A stretch of DNA of 64,000 nucleotides from Streptomyces griseofuscus (lineage in GTDB: Bacteria; Actinomycetota; Actinomycetes; Streptomycetales; Streptomycetaceae), in contig NZ_CP051006.1 of NCBI RefSeq assembly GCF_014673495.1, forward strand, positions 6,262,001 through 6,326,000, written 5' to 3'. The position numbers and the translations under genes were made by a program. The notes beneath the pieces were generated by a model. It saw only the letters and a list, made by a program, of their open reading frames with translations, was not told the DNA's origin and made no database searches. Positions 7,070 through 16,615 of the stretch are shown piece by piece. Within the stretch, counting starts at the first letter, position 1, and every line of letters begins with the position of its first letter.

Positions 7070-8548
7070 ATGGACCTGGAGACCTTCCGCAAGCTCGCCG
7101 CCGACCGGCGTGTCATCCCGGTCACCCGCAAACTGCTCGCCGACGGCGACACCCCGGTGGCCCTCTACCGCAAGCTGGCCGGCGAACGCCCCGGGACCTT
7201 CCTGCTGGAGTCCGCGGAGAACGGCCGCTCCTGGTCGCGTTACTCCTTCGTGGGCGTGCGCAGCGCCGCCACCCTCACCGCCCGCGACGGCGCGGCCCAC
7301 TGGCTCGGCACCCCGCCGGTCGGCGTCCCCGTCGACGGCGACCCTCTCAAGGCCCTGCGCGCCACCCTCCAGGCCCTGCACACCCCGCACACCGAGGGCC
7401 TGCCCCCCTTCACCGGCGGCATGGTCGGCTACCTCGGCTACGACATCGTGCGCCGCCTGGAGAAGATCGGCCCCGGCGAGCGCGACGATCTCAGGCTGCC
7501 CGAGCTGACCATGCTCCTGACCAGCGACCTCGCCGTCATGGACCACTGGGAGGGCTCGGTCCTGCTGATCGCCAACGCGATCAACCACAACGACCTGGAC
7601 ACCGGCGTGGACGAGGCGTACCACGACGCGGTGGCCCGTCTCGACGCCATGGAGGCCGACCTCACCCGCGCCGTGGCCCAGCCCCCGGCCGTGCTGCCGC
7701 CCTCCGAGCTGCCCGAGTACACCGCGCTGTGGGGCGGCCCCGACTTCCGGCGCGCCGTGGAGGACGTGAAGGAGCGCATCCGCGCGGGCGAGGCCTTCCA
7801 GGTCGTCCCCTCCCAGCGCTTCGAGACCCCGTGCACGGCGAGCGCCCTGGACGTCTACCGGGTGCTGCGGGCCACCAACCCCTCGCCGTACATGTACCTG
7901 TTCCGCTTCGACGGATTCGATGTCGTCGGCTCGTCCCCCGAGGCCCTGGTCAAGGTCGAGGACGGCCGGGCCATGGTCCACCCCATCGCCGGCACCCGGC
8001 ACCGCGGCGCCACCCCGCAGGAGGACCAGGCGCTCGCCGAGGAGCTGCTCGCCGACCCCAAGGAGCGCGCCGAGCACCTCATGCTGGTCGACCTCGGGCG
8101 CAATGACCTCGGGCGGGTCTGCGAGCCGGGCTCGGTCGAGGTGGTCGACTTCATGTCCGTCGAGCGGTACTCGCATGTGATGCACATCGTCTCCACCGTC
8201 ACCGGCCGGGTCGCCGGCGGCCGCACCGCCTTCGACGTGCTCACCGCCTGCTTCCCGGCCGGCACCCTCTCCGGCGCCCCCAAGCCCCGCGCGATGCAGA
8301 TCATCGACGAACTCGAACCGTCCCGGCGCGGTCTGTACGGCGGCTGTGTCGGCTACCTCGACTTCGCGGGCGACTCCGACACCGCGATCGCCATCCGTAC
8401 CGCCCTGCTGCGTGACGGCACGGCATATGTGCAGGCCGGAGCGGGCATCGTCGCCGACTCCGATCCGGTCGCCGAGGACCAGGAGTGCCGTAACAAGGCC
8501 GCGGCGGTGCTGCGGGCGGTGCACACGGCCAACCGGCTCGGCGAATAG
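7070..8548 (+). CDS. trpE: Anthranilate synthase component I
   Basis: A 492-residue chorismate-binding enzyme that makes anthranilate from chorismate and ammonia. The catalytic domain carries the family motifs HPIAGTRHRGATPQED, GRNDLGRV and GTLSGAPKPRAM. The N-terminal regulatory region keeps FLLESAENG, the LLES element of the tryptophan feedback site, so the enzyme should be feedback inhibited. The glutaminase subunit TrpG is not encoded in this window. The start ATG 7070 lies 11 bp after hisI, and a conserved membrane protein gene follows, an arrangement usual in actinobacteria. I saw no Trp-rich leader peptide upstream. Confidence 0.96.
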   Translation: MDLETFRKLAADRRVIPVTRKLLADGDTPVALYRKLAGERPGTFLLESAENGRSWSRYSFVGVRSAATLTARDGAAHWLGTPPVGVPVDGDPLKALRATLQALHTPHTEGLPPFTGGMVGYLGYDIVRRLEKIGPGERDDLRLPELTMLLTSDLAVMDHWEGSVLLIANAINHNDLDTGVDEAYHDAVARLDAMEADLTRAVAQPPAVLPPSELPEYTALWGGPDFRRAVEDVKERIRAGEAFQVVPSQRFETPCTASALDVYRVLRATNPSPYMYLFRFDGFDVVGSSPEALVKVEDGRAMVHPIAGTRHRGATPQEDQALAEELLADPKERAEHLMLVDLGRNDLGRVCEPGSVEVVDFMSVERYSHVMHIVSTVTGRVAGGRTAFDVLTACFPAGTLSGAPKPRAMQIIDELEPSRRGLYGGCVGYLDFAGDSDTAIAIRTALLRDGTAYVQAGAGIVADSDPVAEDQECRNKAAAVLRAVHTANRLGE

Positions 8549-8599
8549 GGCGCGTCTCACGGAACCCCGGGTGACACTTCGCCCGGGGTTCAGGCGATA

Positions 8600-9238
8600 G
8601 TGGAGTACGTGACTGCCGTTCCTCACCCCCGTTCCGAAGCCACCGAGCCCGCACGGACCGGCCGCCGGAGCCTCGCCGTGGCCCTCCTGTTCGGCGCGCT
8701 CGGCGCGGCCGTGGCGCTGCTCGCCAGCCGGCAGCGCTGGGCGGAGGGCACCGCGTCGGTGGCCGGCGGCGCGTTCCCGCTCACCGCGAAGGGCAGCGAT
8801 GTCACGGGCGTGCCCGCGGCCCTCGCCATAGTGGGCCTCGCCGCGCTCGTCGCCGTCTTCGCCGTCCGCCGGGCCGGCCGCTTCCTCGTCGCCGCGCTGC
8901 TCGCGCTGTCCGGCGCGGGCATCATGGCCGCCGCCCTCATCTCCGCCTCCGACAGCACCGCGCTGGACGAGAAGGCCGCCCAGGCCAGCGGCGACACCAC
9001 CGCCACCGTCGCGGCGCTGAGCCACACCGGCTGGCCCTATGTGGCGGCCGTCGGCGGCCTGCTGATCCTGCTCGCGGGGCTGCTCGCGCTGCGCTTCGGC
9101 AGTGGCTGGCCCGCCATGTCCGGGCGCTACGAGCGCGGCACCGACCGCCCCCGCAAGACGGCCAGGCCGGTCGATCCGGAGCGCCCCGAGGAGATCTGGA
9201 AGGCCCTGGACCGGGGCGAGGACCCCACCGGCGCCTGA
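8600..9238 (+). CDS. TIGR02234 family trp-operon-associated membrane protein
   Basis: A 212-residue membrane protein with four hydrophobic segments (about residues 23-43, 73-93, 97-118 and 146-170) and a charged cytoplasmic C-terminus. Its location immediately after trpE and its layout match TIGR02234, a family of unknown function found next to trp genes in actinobacteria. The first two helices flank an extracytoplasmic loop containing RQRWAEGTASV. GTG 8600 is taken as start; GTG 8609 (MTAVPHPR) is equally possible. There is no evidence for enzymatic activity. Co-transcription with trpE is likely because the gap is only 51 bp. Confidence 0.82.
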   Translation: MEYVTAVPHPRSEATEPARTGRRSLAVALLFGALGAAVALLASRQRWAEGTASVAGGAFPLTAKGSDVTGVPAALAIVGLAALVAVFAVRRAGRFLVAALLALSGAGIMAAALISASDSTALDEKAAQASGDTTATVAALSHTGWPYVAAVGGLLILLAGLLALRFGSGWPAMSGRYERGTDRPRKTARPVDPERPEEIWKALDRGEDPTGA

Positions 9239-9399
9239 CCCCGCGCGGATGTGGCGAACCAGACGCCACCCCCGCGTCCGACGCGCGTGCGCGTACGGGA
9301 CAATGGACGGCGAGCGTCCGGCTTGACGGGCGGGCTCGGAGCCGTACGACACGTACGTCGCTCTTCTGGGACACGTACACAGCAACGAGGAGCACAGAC

Positions 9400-9663
9400 A
9401 TGGCGGGCAGCAGCCACGGCCACGGTCACACCCCGGCCGCCTGGACCGGCGTCATCATTTCCTTCATCGGCTTCCTGGTCGCCGGTGCCTTCATGGTGAT
9501 GGCCAACGCCATCGGCTTCTGGGTCGGCATGGCTCTCATCATCGGCGGCGCGATCGTCGGCGGCATCATGAAGGCCATGGGCCTCGGCGACCACCAGAAG
9601 CCCCTCGCGATGGTCGGCGGTGCGCCCATCGCCGCGCGCGAGCCCGTCGCGGTGGAGAGCTGA
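9400..9663 (+). CDS. HGxxPAAW-motif small membrane protein
   Basis: An 87-residue protein with the N-terminal motif SHGHGHTPAAW followed by two transmembrane helices (about residues 17-35 and 38-58) and a short polar tail. It belongs to the actinobacterial HGxxPAAW family of unknown function, typically encoded in trp/his neighbourhoods. The His-rich opening could bind a metal, but that is speculation. It has its own 161-bp upstream gap and ends just before a strong terminator, so it may be transcribed alone or at the end of the trpE transcript. Confidence 0.82.
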   Translation: MAGSSHGHGHTPAAWTGVIISFIGFLVAGAFMVMANAIGFWVGMALIIGGAIVGGIMKAMGLGDHQKPLAMVGGAPIAAREPVAVES

Positions 9664-9692
9664 GCGGCCGAGTACGGCACCTCTTCGCAAAG

Positions 9693-9731
9693 GGCGGCCC
9701 GGCGGTCCCTGACGGACCCGGGCCGCCTTTT
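9693..9731 (+). terminator. Intrinsic terminator after the HGxxPAAW gene
   Basis: A 9-bp perfect GC stem (GGCGGCCCG at 9693-9701 with CGGGCCGCC at 9719-9727) encloses a second short stem (GGTCC/GGACC) and is followed by TTTTCG. The T run and position right after the stop at 9663 make it a good factor-independent terminator. Confidence 0.8.
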
Positions 9732-9795
9732 CGCGTCCGCCGGGACCCCGCCGCCCGGGCGCTCTCCCGCGCGCACGGCCGCCGCGTCGGCGAGA

Positions 9796-10422
9796 ATGCC
9801 TGACGTGACAGCCGCCGACCGACCGGCCCCGCCCGCCGCGTCCTTCCCCGCCGCCCGGACCGACCGCCGCCCGGCCTCCCAGGGCCAGCCTTCGCCGTCG
9901 GACGCCTGGGCCCAGCTGTCAGTGTCGGCCGCTCAGGCCCAGCCTTCATCACCGGCCTCCCAGGCCCAGCCCCCAGTGCCGGACGCCCGCCGCTGGCCCG
10001 CAGGTGCCGTCGCCGCGTCGCCGGCCCCCCGGTGGCGGCGCCTCGCCACTCCCGCCGGTGTGCTCGCGGCCGTCGCCGGTGCCTTCGCCTATGTCGGCGT
10101 CGTCGATCCGGACCATCCCGGCCACTACCCGGTCTGCCCCCTCTACCGGTTCACCGGCCTGTACTGCCCCGGCTGCGGCGGGCTGCGCAGCGCGCACGCG
10201 TTCGTACACGGGGACCTGGCGGCCGCGCTGCACGACAACGCGCCCGCCGTGGCCGGCTACTTCCTCTTCGCGGTGCTGTGGGTGGTCTGGGCCGCACGGG
10301 CGTGGCGCGGCCGGCCCGCACGGCTCGAACTCGGCAACGCCCAGATGTGGGTCATCGGCACGCTGCTGCTGGCGTTCACCGTGATCCGCAATCTGCCGTT
10401 CGGCGCCTGGCTGCACCCCTGA
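9796..10422 (+). CDS. DUF2752 membrane protein with Pro/Ala/Gln-rich N-terminus
   Basis: A 208-residue protein. Residues 1-75 are low-complexity (repeated S/Q-A-Q-P-x-S/P-P units) and probably disordered. Residues 85-208 carry a DUF2752 domain with its diagnostic motif CPLYRFTGLYCPGCGGLR, a pair of C-P-x-C-G-like cysteines, and two to three transmembrane helices. The function of DUF2752 is unknown; the cysteine motif could bind metal. ATG 9796 gives the longest form; GTG 9805 is an alternative. It is a free-standing gene between a terminator and trpC. Confidence 0.8.
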   Translation: MPDVTAADRPAPPAASFPAARTDRRPASQGQPSPSDAWAQLSVSAAQAQPSSPASQAQPPVPDARRWPAGAVAASPAPRWRRLATPAGVLAAVAGAFAYVGVVDPDHPGHYPVCPLYRFTGLYCPGCGGLRSAHAFVHGDLAAALHDNAPAVAGYFLFAVLWVVWAARAWRGRPARLELGNAQMWVIGTLLLAFTVIRNLPFGAWLHP

Positions 10423-10567
10423 CCTGCGGCGCCGATGTCCAAGGAGTGAAACCGGCGTCCACCGGATGCGAGGCCGGGGCCCTGCTCCGGATACCATCGA
10501 GTGACCAAGGGTTTTCACAACCTGAACGAACCTGAAGGAACCAACCGTCTGAAAGGGGGCCGCTCGC

Positions 10568-11377
10568 GTGAGTGTGCTCGACGAGATCATCGACGGAGTC
10601 CGTGCCGACCTCGCGGAGCGGCAGGCACGCGTCAGCCTCGACGAGCTCAAGGAGCGCGCGGCCAAAGCACCCGCCGCCAAGGACGGGGTCGCCGCGCTTC
10701 GGGGCGACGGCGTCAAGGTGATCTGCGAGGTCAAGCGCTCCAGCCCCTCCAAGGGCGCGCTGGCCGCGATCGCCGACCCGGCCGGGCTCGCCGCGGACTA
10801 CGAGGCGGGCGGCGCGGCCGTCATCTCCGTCCTCACCGAACAGCGCCGCTTCGGCGGCTCCCTCGCCGACCTGGAGGCCGTCCGCGCCCGGGTGGACATC
10901 CCGGTGCTGCGCAAGGACTTCATCGTCACCTCGTACCAGCTGTGGGAGGCCCGCGCGTACGGCGCCGACCTCGCCCTGCTGATCGTGGCCGCCCTGGAGC
11001 AGTCGGCCCTGGAGTCCCTGATCGAGCGCGCCGTCTCCATCGGTCTCACCCCGCTGGTCGAGGTGCACGACGAGGACGAGGTCGAGCGCGCCGTGGCCGC
11101 GGGCGCCCGGATCATCGGTGTCAACGCGCGCAACCTCAAGACCCTCCAGGTGGACCGCGGCACCTTCGAGCGGGTCGCCCCGGAGATCCCCGAGGGCATC
11201 GTCAAGGTCGCCGAGTCCGGCGTGCGCGGTCCGCACGACCTGATCGCCTACGCCAACGCCGGCGCCGACGCCGTCCTGGTGGGCGAGTCCCTGGTCACCG
11301 GCCGCGACCCGAGGACCGCCGTCTCCGACATGGTCGCCGCGGGCGAGCACCCCGCGCTGCGGCACGGCCGCGACTGA
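10568..11377 (+). CDS. trpC: Indole-3-glycerol phosphate synthase
   Basis: A 269-residue (beta/alpha)8 enzyme that closes the indole ring from CdRP. Signature motifs are CEVKRSSPSKG with the catalytic Lys, LRKDFIVTSYQ with the second Lys and AESGVRGPHD at the phosphate site. It starts with GTG 10568 behind an AGGGGG ribosome-binding site. It heads the trpC-trpM-trpB-trpA group. The 145-bp upstream gap must hold its promoter; I saw no tryptophan-codon leader there. Confidence 0.96.
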   Translation: MSVLDEIIDGVRADLAERQARVSLDELKERAAKAPAAKDGVAALRGDGVKVICEVKRSSPSKGALAAIADPAGLAADYEAGGAAVISVLTEQRRFGGSLADLEAVRARVDIPVLRKDFIVTSYQLWEARAYGADLALLIVAALEQSALESLIERAVSIGLTPLVEVHDEDEVERAVAAGARIIGVNARNLKTLQVDRGTFERVAPEIPEGIVKVAESGVRGPHDLIAYANAGADAVLVGESLVTGRDPRTAVSDMVAAGEHPALRHGRD

Positions 11378-11398
11378 GCTCCCGCTAGGCTGACCCCG

Positions 11399-11590
11399 AT
11401 GACTGTGACCATGACGACCGCCGCGGACCGCTACGCGCGCCTCGCCCGTGGCTGCCGCCCCCGCGGCTGCCGCGCGCCCGCGCGCCGCGTCCACGGCCGC
11501 CGGGTCCGCTACGTCATCGGTGACGAACCGGGGCAGGTCAACGGCATGCGATGGCACCGGCCGACCTTCAGGGGCGCGGGGCAGAGTTGA
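11399..11590 (+). CDS. trpM: Small Trp-operon protein TrpM (formerly TrpX)
   Basis: A 63-residue, very basic protein encoded between trpC and trpB, as in the Streptomyces coelicolor trpCXBA order. The core RGCRPRGCRAPARRVHGRRVR is Arg-rich with two cysteines, followed by YVIGDEPGQVNGMRWHRP. In S. coelicolor trpM is reported to influence growth, development and antibiotic production; its biochemical role is not settled. Identification rests on position, length and the basic core rather than a domain match. It starts at ATG 11399, 21 bp after trpC, and a 114-bp gap follows before trpB. Confidence 0.75.
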   Translation: MTVTMTTAADRYARLARGCRPRGCRAPARRVHGRRVRYVIGDEPGQVNGMRWHRPTFRGAGQS

Positions 11591-11704
11591 ACTGCGGCTC
11601 CGCCGCGTGAGCGCGGCGAGCCATTGACGGCCCGCAGTCGACAGACGACCTCCCGCCCCACGGCGAACAGTGTCTTTTCACCGCACTCACCGTGAGGTTT
11701 CCGC

Positions 11705-12984
<1,280 letters not shown>

Positions 12985-12988
<4 letters not shown>

Positions 12989-13803
12989 GCGGAAACATCA
13001 AGCTGTTGACGGACACCCTCGCCGCCGCCAAGGCCGAGGGCCGGGCCGCGCTCATCGCCTACCTCCCGGCCGGGTTCCCGACCGTGGACGGCGGCATCGA
13101 GGCGATCAAGGCCGTGTTCGACGGCGGTGCCGACGTGGTCGAGGTGGGCCTGCCGCACAGCGACCCGGTCCTGGACGGCCCGGTCATCCAGACCGCCGAC
13201 GACATCGCCCTGCGCGGCGGTGTCAAGATCGCGGACGTGCTGCGCACGGTCCGGGAGGCCCACGCGGCCACCGGCAAGCCCGTGCTCGTGATGACGTACT
13301 GGAACCCCATCGACCGCTACGGCGTCGAGCGGTTCACCGCCGAGCTGGCCGAGGCGGGCGGCGCGGGCTGCATCCTGCCCGACCTGCCGGTGCAGGAGTC
13401 CGCGCTGTGGCGGGAGCACGCCGACAAGCACGGCCTCGCCACGGTCTTCGTGGTGGCGCCGAGCAGCAGGGACGCGCGGCTCGCCGAGATCACCGCGGTG
13501 GGCAGCGGCTTCGTGTACGCCGCCTCGCTCATGGGCGTCACCGGCACCCGTGCGTCCGTGGGCGCACAGGCCCAGGACCTGGTGCAGCGCACCCGGGTCA
13601 CCCGTGCCGAGCTGCCCGTGTGCGTAGGACTCGGCGTCTCCAACGCGGTCCAGGCCGCCGAGGTCGCCACCTTCGCCGACGGTGTGATCGTCGGCTCGGC
13701 CTTCGTCAAGCGGATGCTGGACGCCCCGGACCACGCGTCCGGCCTCGCGGCGGTGCGCCAACTGGCCGGGGACCTGGCGAAGGGCGTACGCGGCCAGGCG
13801 TGA
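12985..13803 (+). CDS. trpA: Tryptophan synthase, alpha subunit
   Basis: A 272-residue barrel enzyme that cleaves indole-3-glycerol phosphate and channels indole to TrpB. The catalytic pair is E53 in VEVGLPHSD and D60 in the same loop, and the phosphate-binding GLGVSNAVQ segment is intact. The start is GTG 12985 inside the 4-base overlap with trpB. A hairpin terminator follows 83 bp after the stop, so trpA closes the operon. Confidence 0.96.
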
Positions 13804-13886
13804 CCCGCGGACCGTCGCGGAGCGCCCGGCGCCCGCCGATCGTCATGTATCGGGCATTACGGTCACTCGAACGGGTGGACCTCGGG

Positions 13887-13920
13887 CCGGGGAGGCGCGC
13901 TGCGCCTCCCCGGTTCGTTC
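13887..13920 (+). terminator. Terminator after trpA
   Basis: A perfect 12-bp stem (CCGGGGAGGCGC at 13887-13898 with GCGCCTCCCCGG at 13902-13913), loop GCT, then TTCGTTC. It ends the trp transcript and lies only 14 bp before the next start, so it may also sit in the leader of the thioredoxin-like gene. Confidence 0.75.
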
Positions 13921-13927
13921 TGGGGGT

Positions 13928-14704
13928 GTGAGCGAGAAGAACCGTGACGGAAAGCGGACCGCCCGCCAGCGGCTGGCGGCCGAACGCGAGAAGCAGAAGT
14001 CCGCGGAGAAGCGGCGGCGGTCGCTGATCGTGGGCGCCAGCGCCATCTGCGTCCTGGCCCTCGCGGCGGTGATCGGCGTGATCGCCGCGAACGCGGGCAA
14101 GAACAAGGCGAGCAGCGACGCGGGCCCGGTCGTGGCGCCCTCCGGCGCGCAGGGCAAGGACAGTCTCGCGATCCCGGTCGGCAAGGACGGCGCGAAGTCG
14201 ACGCTCACCATCTGGGAGGACTTCCGCTGCCCCGCCTGCCAGGCCTTCGAGACGGCGTACCGGCCCACCCTCCATGAGCTGGTCGACGCGGGCAAGCTGC
14301 GCATCGAGTACCACCTGGTCCGGCTGATCGACGGCAATCTCGGCGGCACCGGCTCGCTGCGCGCGGCCAACGCGGCGGCGTGCGCCCAGGACGCCGGGAG
14401 GTTCCGCGGCTACCACGACACGCTGTACTCGAACCAGCCCAAGGAGACCGACGACGCCTTCGCGAGCAACGCCAAGCTGATCACACTGGCCGGCAAGGTC
14501 GGCGGCCTGGACACCCCGGCGTTCCAGAAGTGTGTCGACGCGGGGACGCATGACAGCTGGGTGAACCGCTCACAGAAGGCGTTCCAGGGCGGCGGCTTCA
14601 GCGGGACGCCCACGGTGCTGCTCGGCGGCAAGAACATCTACCAGGACCAGACGATGTCCCCGGCCAAGCTGAAGCAGATGGTGGAGTCGGCGGACCAGGG
14701 GTAG
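13928..14704 (+). CDS. Membrane-anchored DsbA-like thioredoxin-fold protein
   Basis: A 258-residue protein. A basic, coiled cytoplasmic N-terminus (residues 1-31) is followed by one transmembrane helix (32-54) and an extracytoplasmic thioredoxin-fold domain. The redox motif is C101-P-A-C104 in WEDFRCPACQAFE, and the cis-proline loop appears as FSGTPTVLLGG. This is the DsbA/Com1-like topology used for disulfide formation or isomerisation outside the membrane in actinobacteria. A further cysteine pair (AACAQDAG and FQKCVDAG) could form a structural disulfide. The start is GTG 13928. It precedes lgt, another envelope-protein gene. Confidence 0.88.
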   Translation: MSEKNRDGKRTARQRLAAEREKQKSAEKRRRSLIVGASAICVLALAAVIGVIAANAGKNKASSDAGPVVAPSGAQGKDSLAIPVGKDGAKSTLTIWEDFRCPACQAFETAYRPTLHELVDAGKLRIEYHLVRLIDGNLGGTGSLRAANAAACAQDAGRFRGYHDTLYSNQPKETDDAFASNAKLITLAGKVGGLDTPAFQKCVDAGTHDSWVNRSQKAFQGGGFSGTPTVLLGGKNIYQDQTMSPAKLKQMVESADQG

Positions 14705-14800
14705 GGGGCCGGGGACAAATGAATCCCATGGCCCTGTTACGGACCCGTAGCCAGGCGGCTTGGTGTCCCCGGGGCCCGGCACGGTAGCGTCGGACTTGCC

Positions 14801-15787
14801 ATGGAACTTGCCTACATTCCCAGTCCGTCCCGCGGGGTGCTGTACCTCGGCCCCATTCCGCTGCGCGGCTACGCCTTCTGCATCATCATCGGCGTCTTCA
14901 TCGCCGTCTGGCTCGGCAACCGGCGCTGGGTCGCCCGTGGCGGGCAGTCCGGCACGGTCGCCGACATCGCGGTGTGGGCCGTGCCGTTCGGCCTGGTCGG
15001 CGGCCGGCTCTACCACGTGATCACGGACTACGAGCTGTACTTCAGCCCCGGCCGTGACTGGGTGGACGCCTTCAAGGTGTGGCAGGGCGGTCTGGGCATC
15101 TGGGGCGCGATCGCGCTCGGGGCGCTGGGCGCGTGGATCGGGGCGCGGCGCCGGGGCATCCCGATGCCGGCGTACGCCGACGCGGTGGCGCCCGGAATCG
15201 CCCTGGCGCAGGCCATGGGGCGCTGGGGCAACTGGTTCAACCAGGAGCTGTACGGCAGGGAGACCCATCTGCCCTGGGCGCTGCACATCACGTCCTCCGA
15301 GGGCGGCCGGGTGCCGGGGTACTACCACCCGACCTTCCTCTACGAGTCCCTGTGGTGCATCGGCGTCGCCTTCCTGGTGATGTGGGCCGACCGCCGCTTC
15401 AAGCTGGGCCATGGCCGGGCGTTCGCCCTCTACGTCGCCGCGTACTGCGTGGGCCGCGGCTGGATCGAGTACATGCGGGTGGACGACGCCCACCACATCC
15501 TCGGCCTGCGCCTCAACGACTGGACGGCGCTGATCGTCTTCCTCCTGGCGGTCACCTACATGATCGTCTCCTCCCGCCTCCGCCCGGGCCGCGAGGAGAC
15601 CGTGGAACCCCTCGCCGCCGACGGCCCGACCGACGGCCCGGTCGCCTCCGGCGGTTCGACGGAGGGCACGGAGACGGACGCCGAGGCCGGGAAGCCCGCC
15701 GCGTCGGAGCCGAAGGCCGAACCGGCCGACGAGCCAAAGCCGAAGGCGCCTGCCGAGGAACCCGAGTCGGCGACGAAGAAGAGCTGA
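14801..15787 (+). CDS. lgt: Prolipoprotein diacylglyceryl transferase
   Basis: A 328-residue multi-pass membrane enzyme that adds diacylglycerol to the lipobox cysteine of prelipoproteins. Typical motifs are GGRLYHVITDYE, GRWGNWFNQELYG (the Lgt signature) and HPTFLYESL with a conserved His, plus seven hydrophobic segments. After about residue 265 there is a hydrophilic Glu/Ala/Pro/Lys-rich tail (EAGKPAASEPKAEPADEPKP), a common Streptomyces extension. The start ATG 14801 is followed by MELAYIPSPSRGVLYLGP. The gene ends at a very strong hairpin. Confidence 0.95.
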   Translation: MELAYIPSPSRGVLYLGPIPLRGYAFCIIIGVFIAVWLGNRRWVARGGQSGTVADIAVWAVPFGLVGGRLYHVITDYELYFSPGRDWVDAFKVWQGGLGIWGAIALGALGAWIGARRRGIPMPAYADAVAPGIALAQAMGRWGNWFNQELYGRETHLPWALHITSSEGGRVPGYYHPTFLYESLWCIGVAFLVMWADRRFKLGHGRAFALYVAAYCVGRGWIEYMRVDDAHHILGLRLNDWTALIVFLLAVTYMIVSSRLRPGREETVEPLAADGPTDGPVASGGSTEGTETDAEAGKPAASEPKAEPADEPKPKAPAEEPESATKKS

Positions 15788-15804
15788 CGCCGGCCTGTAC
15801 GACC

Positions 15805-15842
15805 CCGAGGGCGCCCGGATCACCCCGGGCGCCCTCGGCGTT
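15805..15842 (+). terminator. Strong terminator after lgt
   Basis: A perfect 14-bp stem (CCGAGGGCGCCCGG at 15805-15818 with CCGGGCGCCCTCGG at 15825-15838), loop ATCACC, then CGTTT. It ends the lgt transcript 18 bp after the stop. Confidence 0.85.
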
Positions 15843-15856
15843 TGCGGCACCGGACG

Positions 15857-16224
15857 CGGGCGGCCCGGGTATCGCCGTGATGGCCGTGTGCCGGTGATGC
15901 CGAGCGGGCCGATGGGCGTGGGCGGGCCGGGTACCCCTGCGGTGGCCGTGTGCCGGTGCGGTCGAGAGGCGGCGGGGGGGGCATGGGTGGGTTGCGGCGG
16001 AGGGCCGGTCGCCGGCCGGTCGCGGGTGGTGCACCGGGCGCGGGCGGCCCGGGCATCGCCGTGATGGCCGTGTGCCGGTGATGCCGAGCGGGCCGATGGG
16101 CGTGGGCGGGCCGGGTACCCCTGCGGTGGCCGTGTGCCGGTGCGGTCGAGAGGCGGCGGGGGGGGCATGGGTGGGTTGCGGCGGAGGGCCGGTCGCCGGC
16201 CGGTCGCGGGTGGTGCACCGGGCG
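15857..16224. repeat. Tandem direct repeat, two copies of a 184-bp unit
   Basis: The unit CGGGCGGCCCGGG... at 15857-16040 recurs almost base for base at 16041-16224; for example T15870 becomes C16054. A few bases of a third copy (GGGCGCGG) follow before divergence. Each unit itself contains two related halves of about 55 bp that share GGCCGTGTGCCGGTG, so the element grew by nested duplication. It lies between the converging lgt and CitE-like genes. Reading frames through it are Pro/Arg-rich and repetitive and I do not regard them as genes. Confidence 0.9.
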
Positions 16225-16615
16225 CGGCCGGCACGCCGGGGCGGACGCCGGGAAATAGCGGAGGCCGGGCCGACACGGGACGCATCGTCGGCTCGCCCGT
16301 CCGTTGCCCCGTCGCCCCGTTGCCCGATCGCCCCGCGCACGGCGGTTGGCGGTCGGGGACCGCGCGGCGGCGGAAAGCGGGTGCCCGAGCGCCGGGCGCC
16401 CGGCCGCACCCTTGCCGCCGCGCCCTCTTTCCGGCGCAACGTCATCGTCTCTGCGCAGGCCCGCTGACCTCTCTGCGCAGGTCTCCTCTCCCTGTAAGCC
16501 ACTTCTCCCGGCGCCGCCCCCCGGCATCCGCCGCGACGGCGACCGGCGGTGTCCGAGCAGCCGCAGCCCCAACCCGGCCGGAGCCACCGTCGGCGCCAGG
16601 GTCCCCGCCCGGTCC
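16225..16615. other. GC-rich non-coding stretch between converging genes
   Basis: No supportable gene. It holds short degenerate runs of GCCCCGTTGCCC type (about 16295-16345) and two copies of CTCTGCGCAGG, at 16449-16459 and 16471-16481, exactly 22 bp apart; each contains the palindrome CTGCGCAG. Nothing else stands out. Confidence 0.6.

Noticed and set aside
11590..11704. Search for a tryptophan-codon leader peptide before trpB, trpC or trpE
   Set aside because: No short frame with clustered TGG codons and a following attenuator was found in these gaps.
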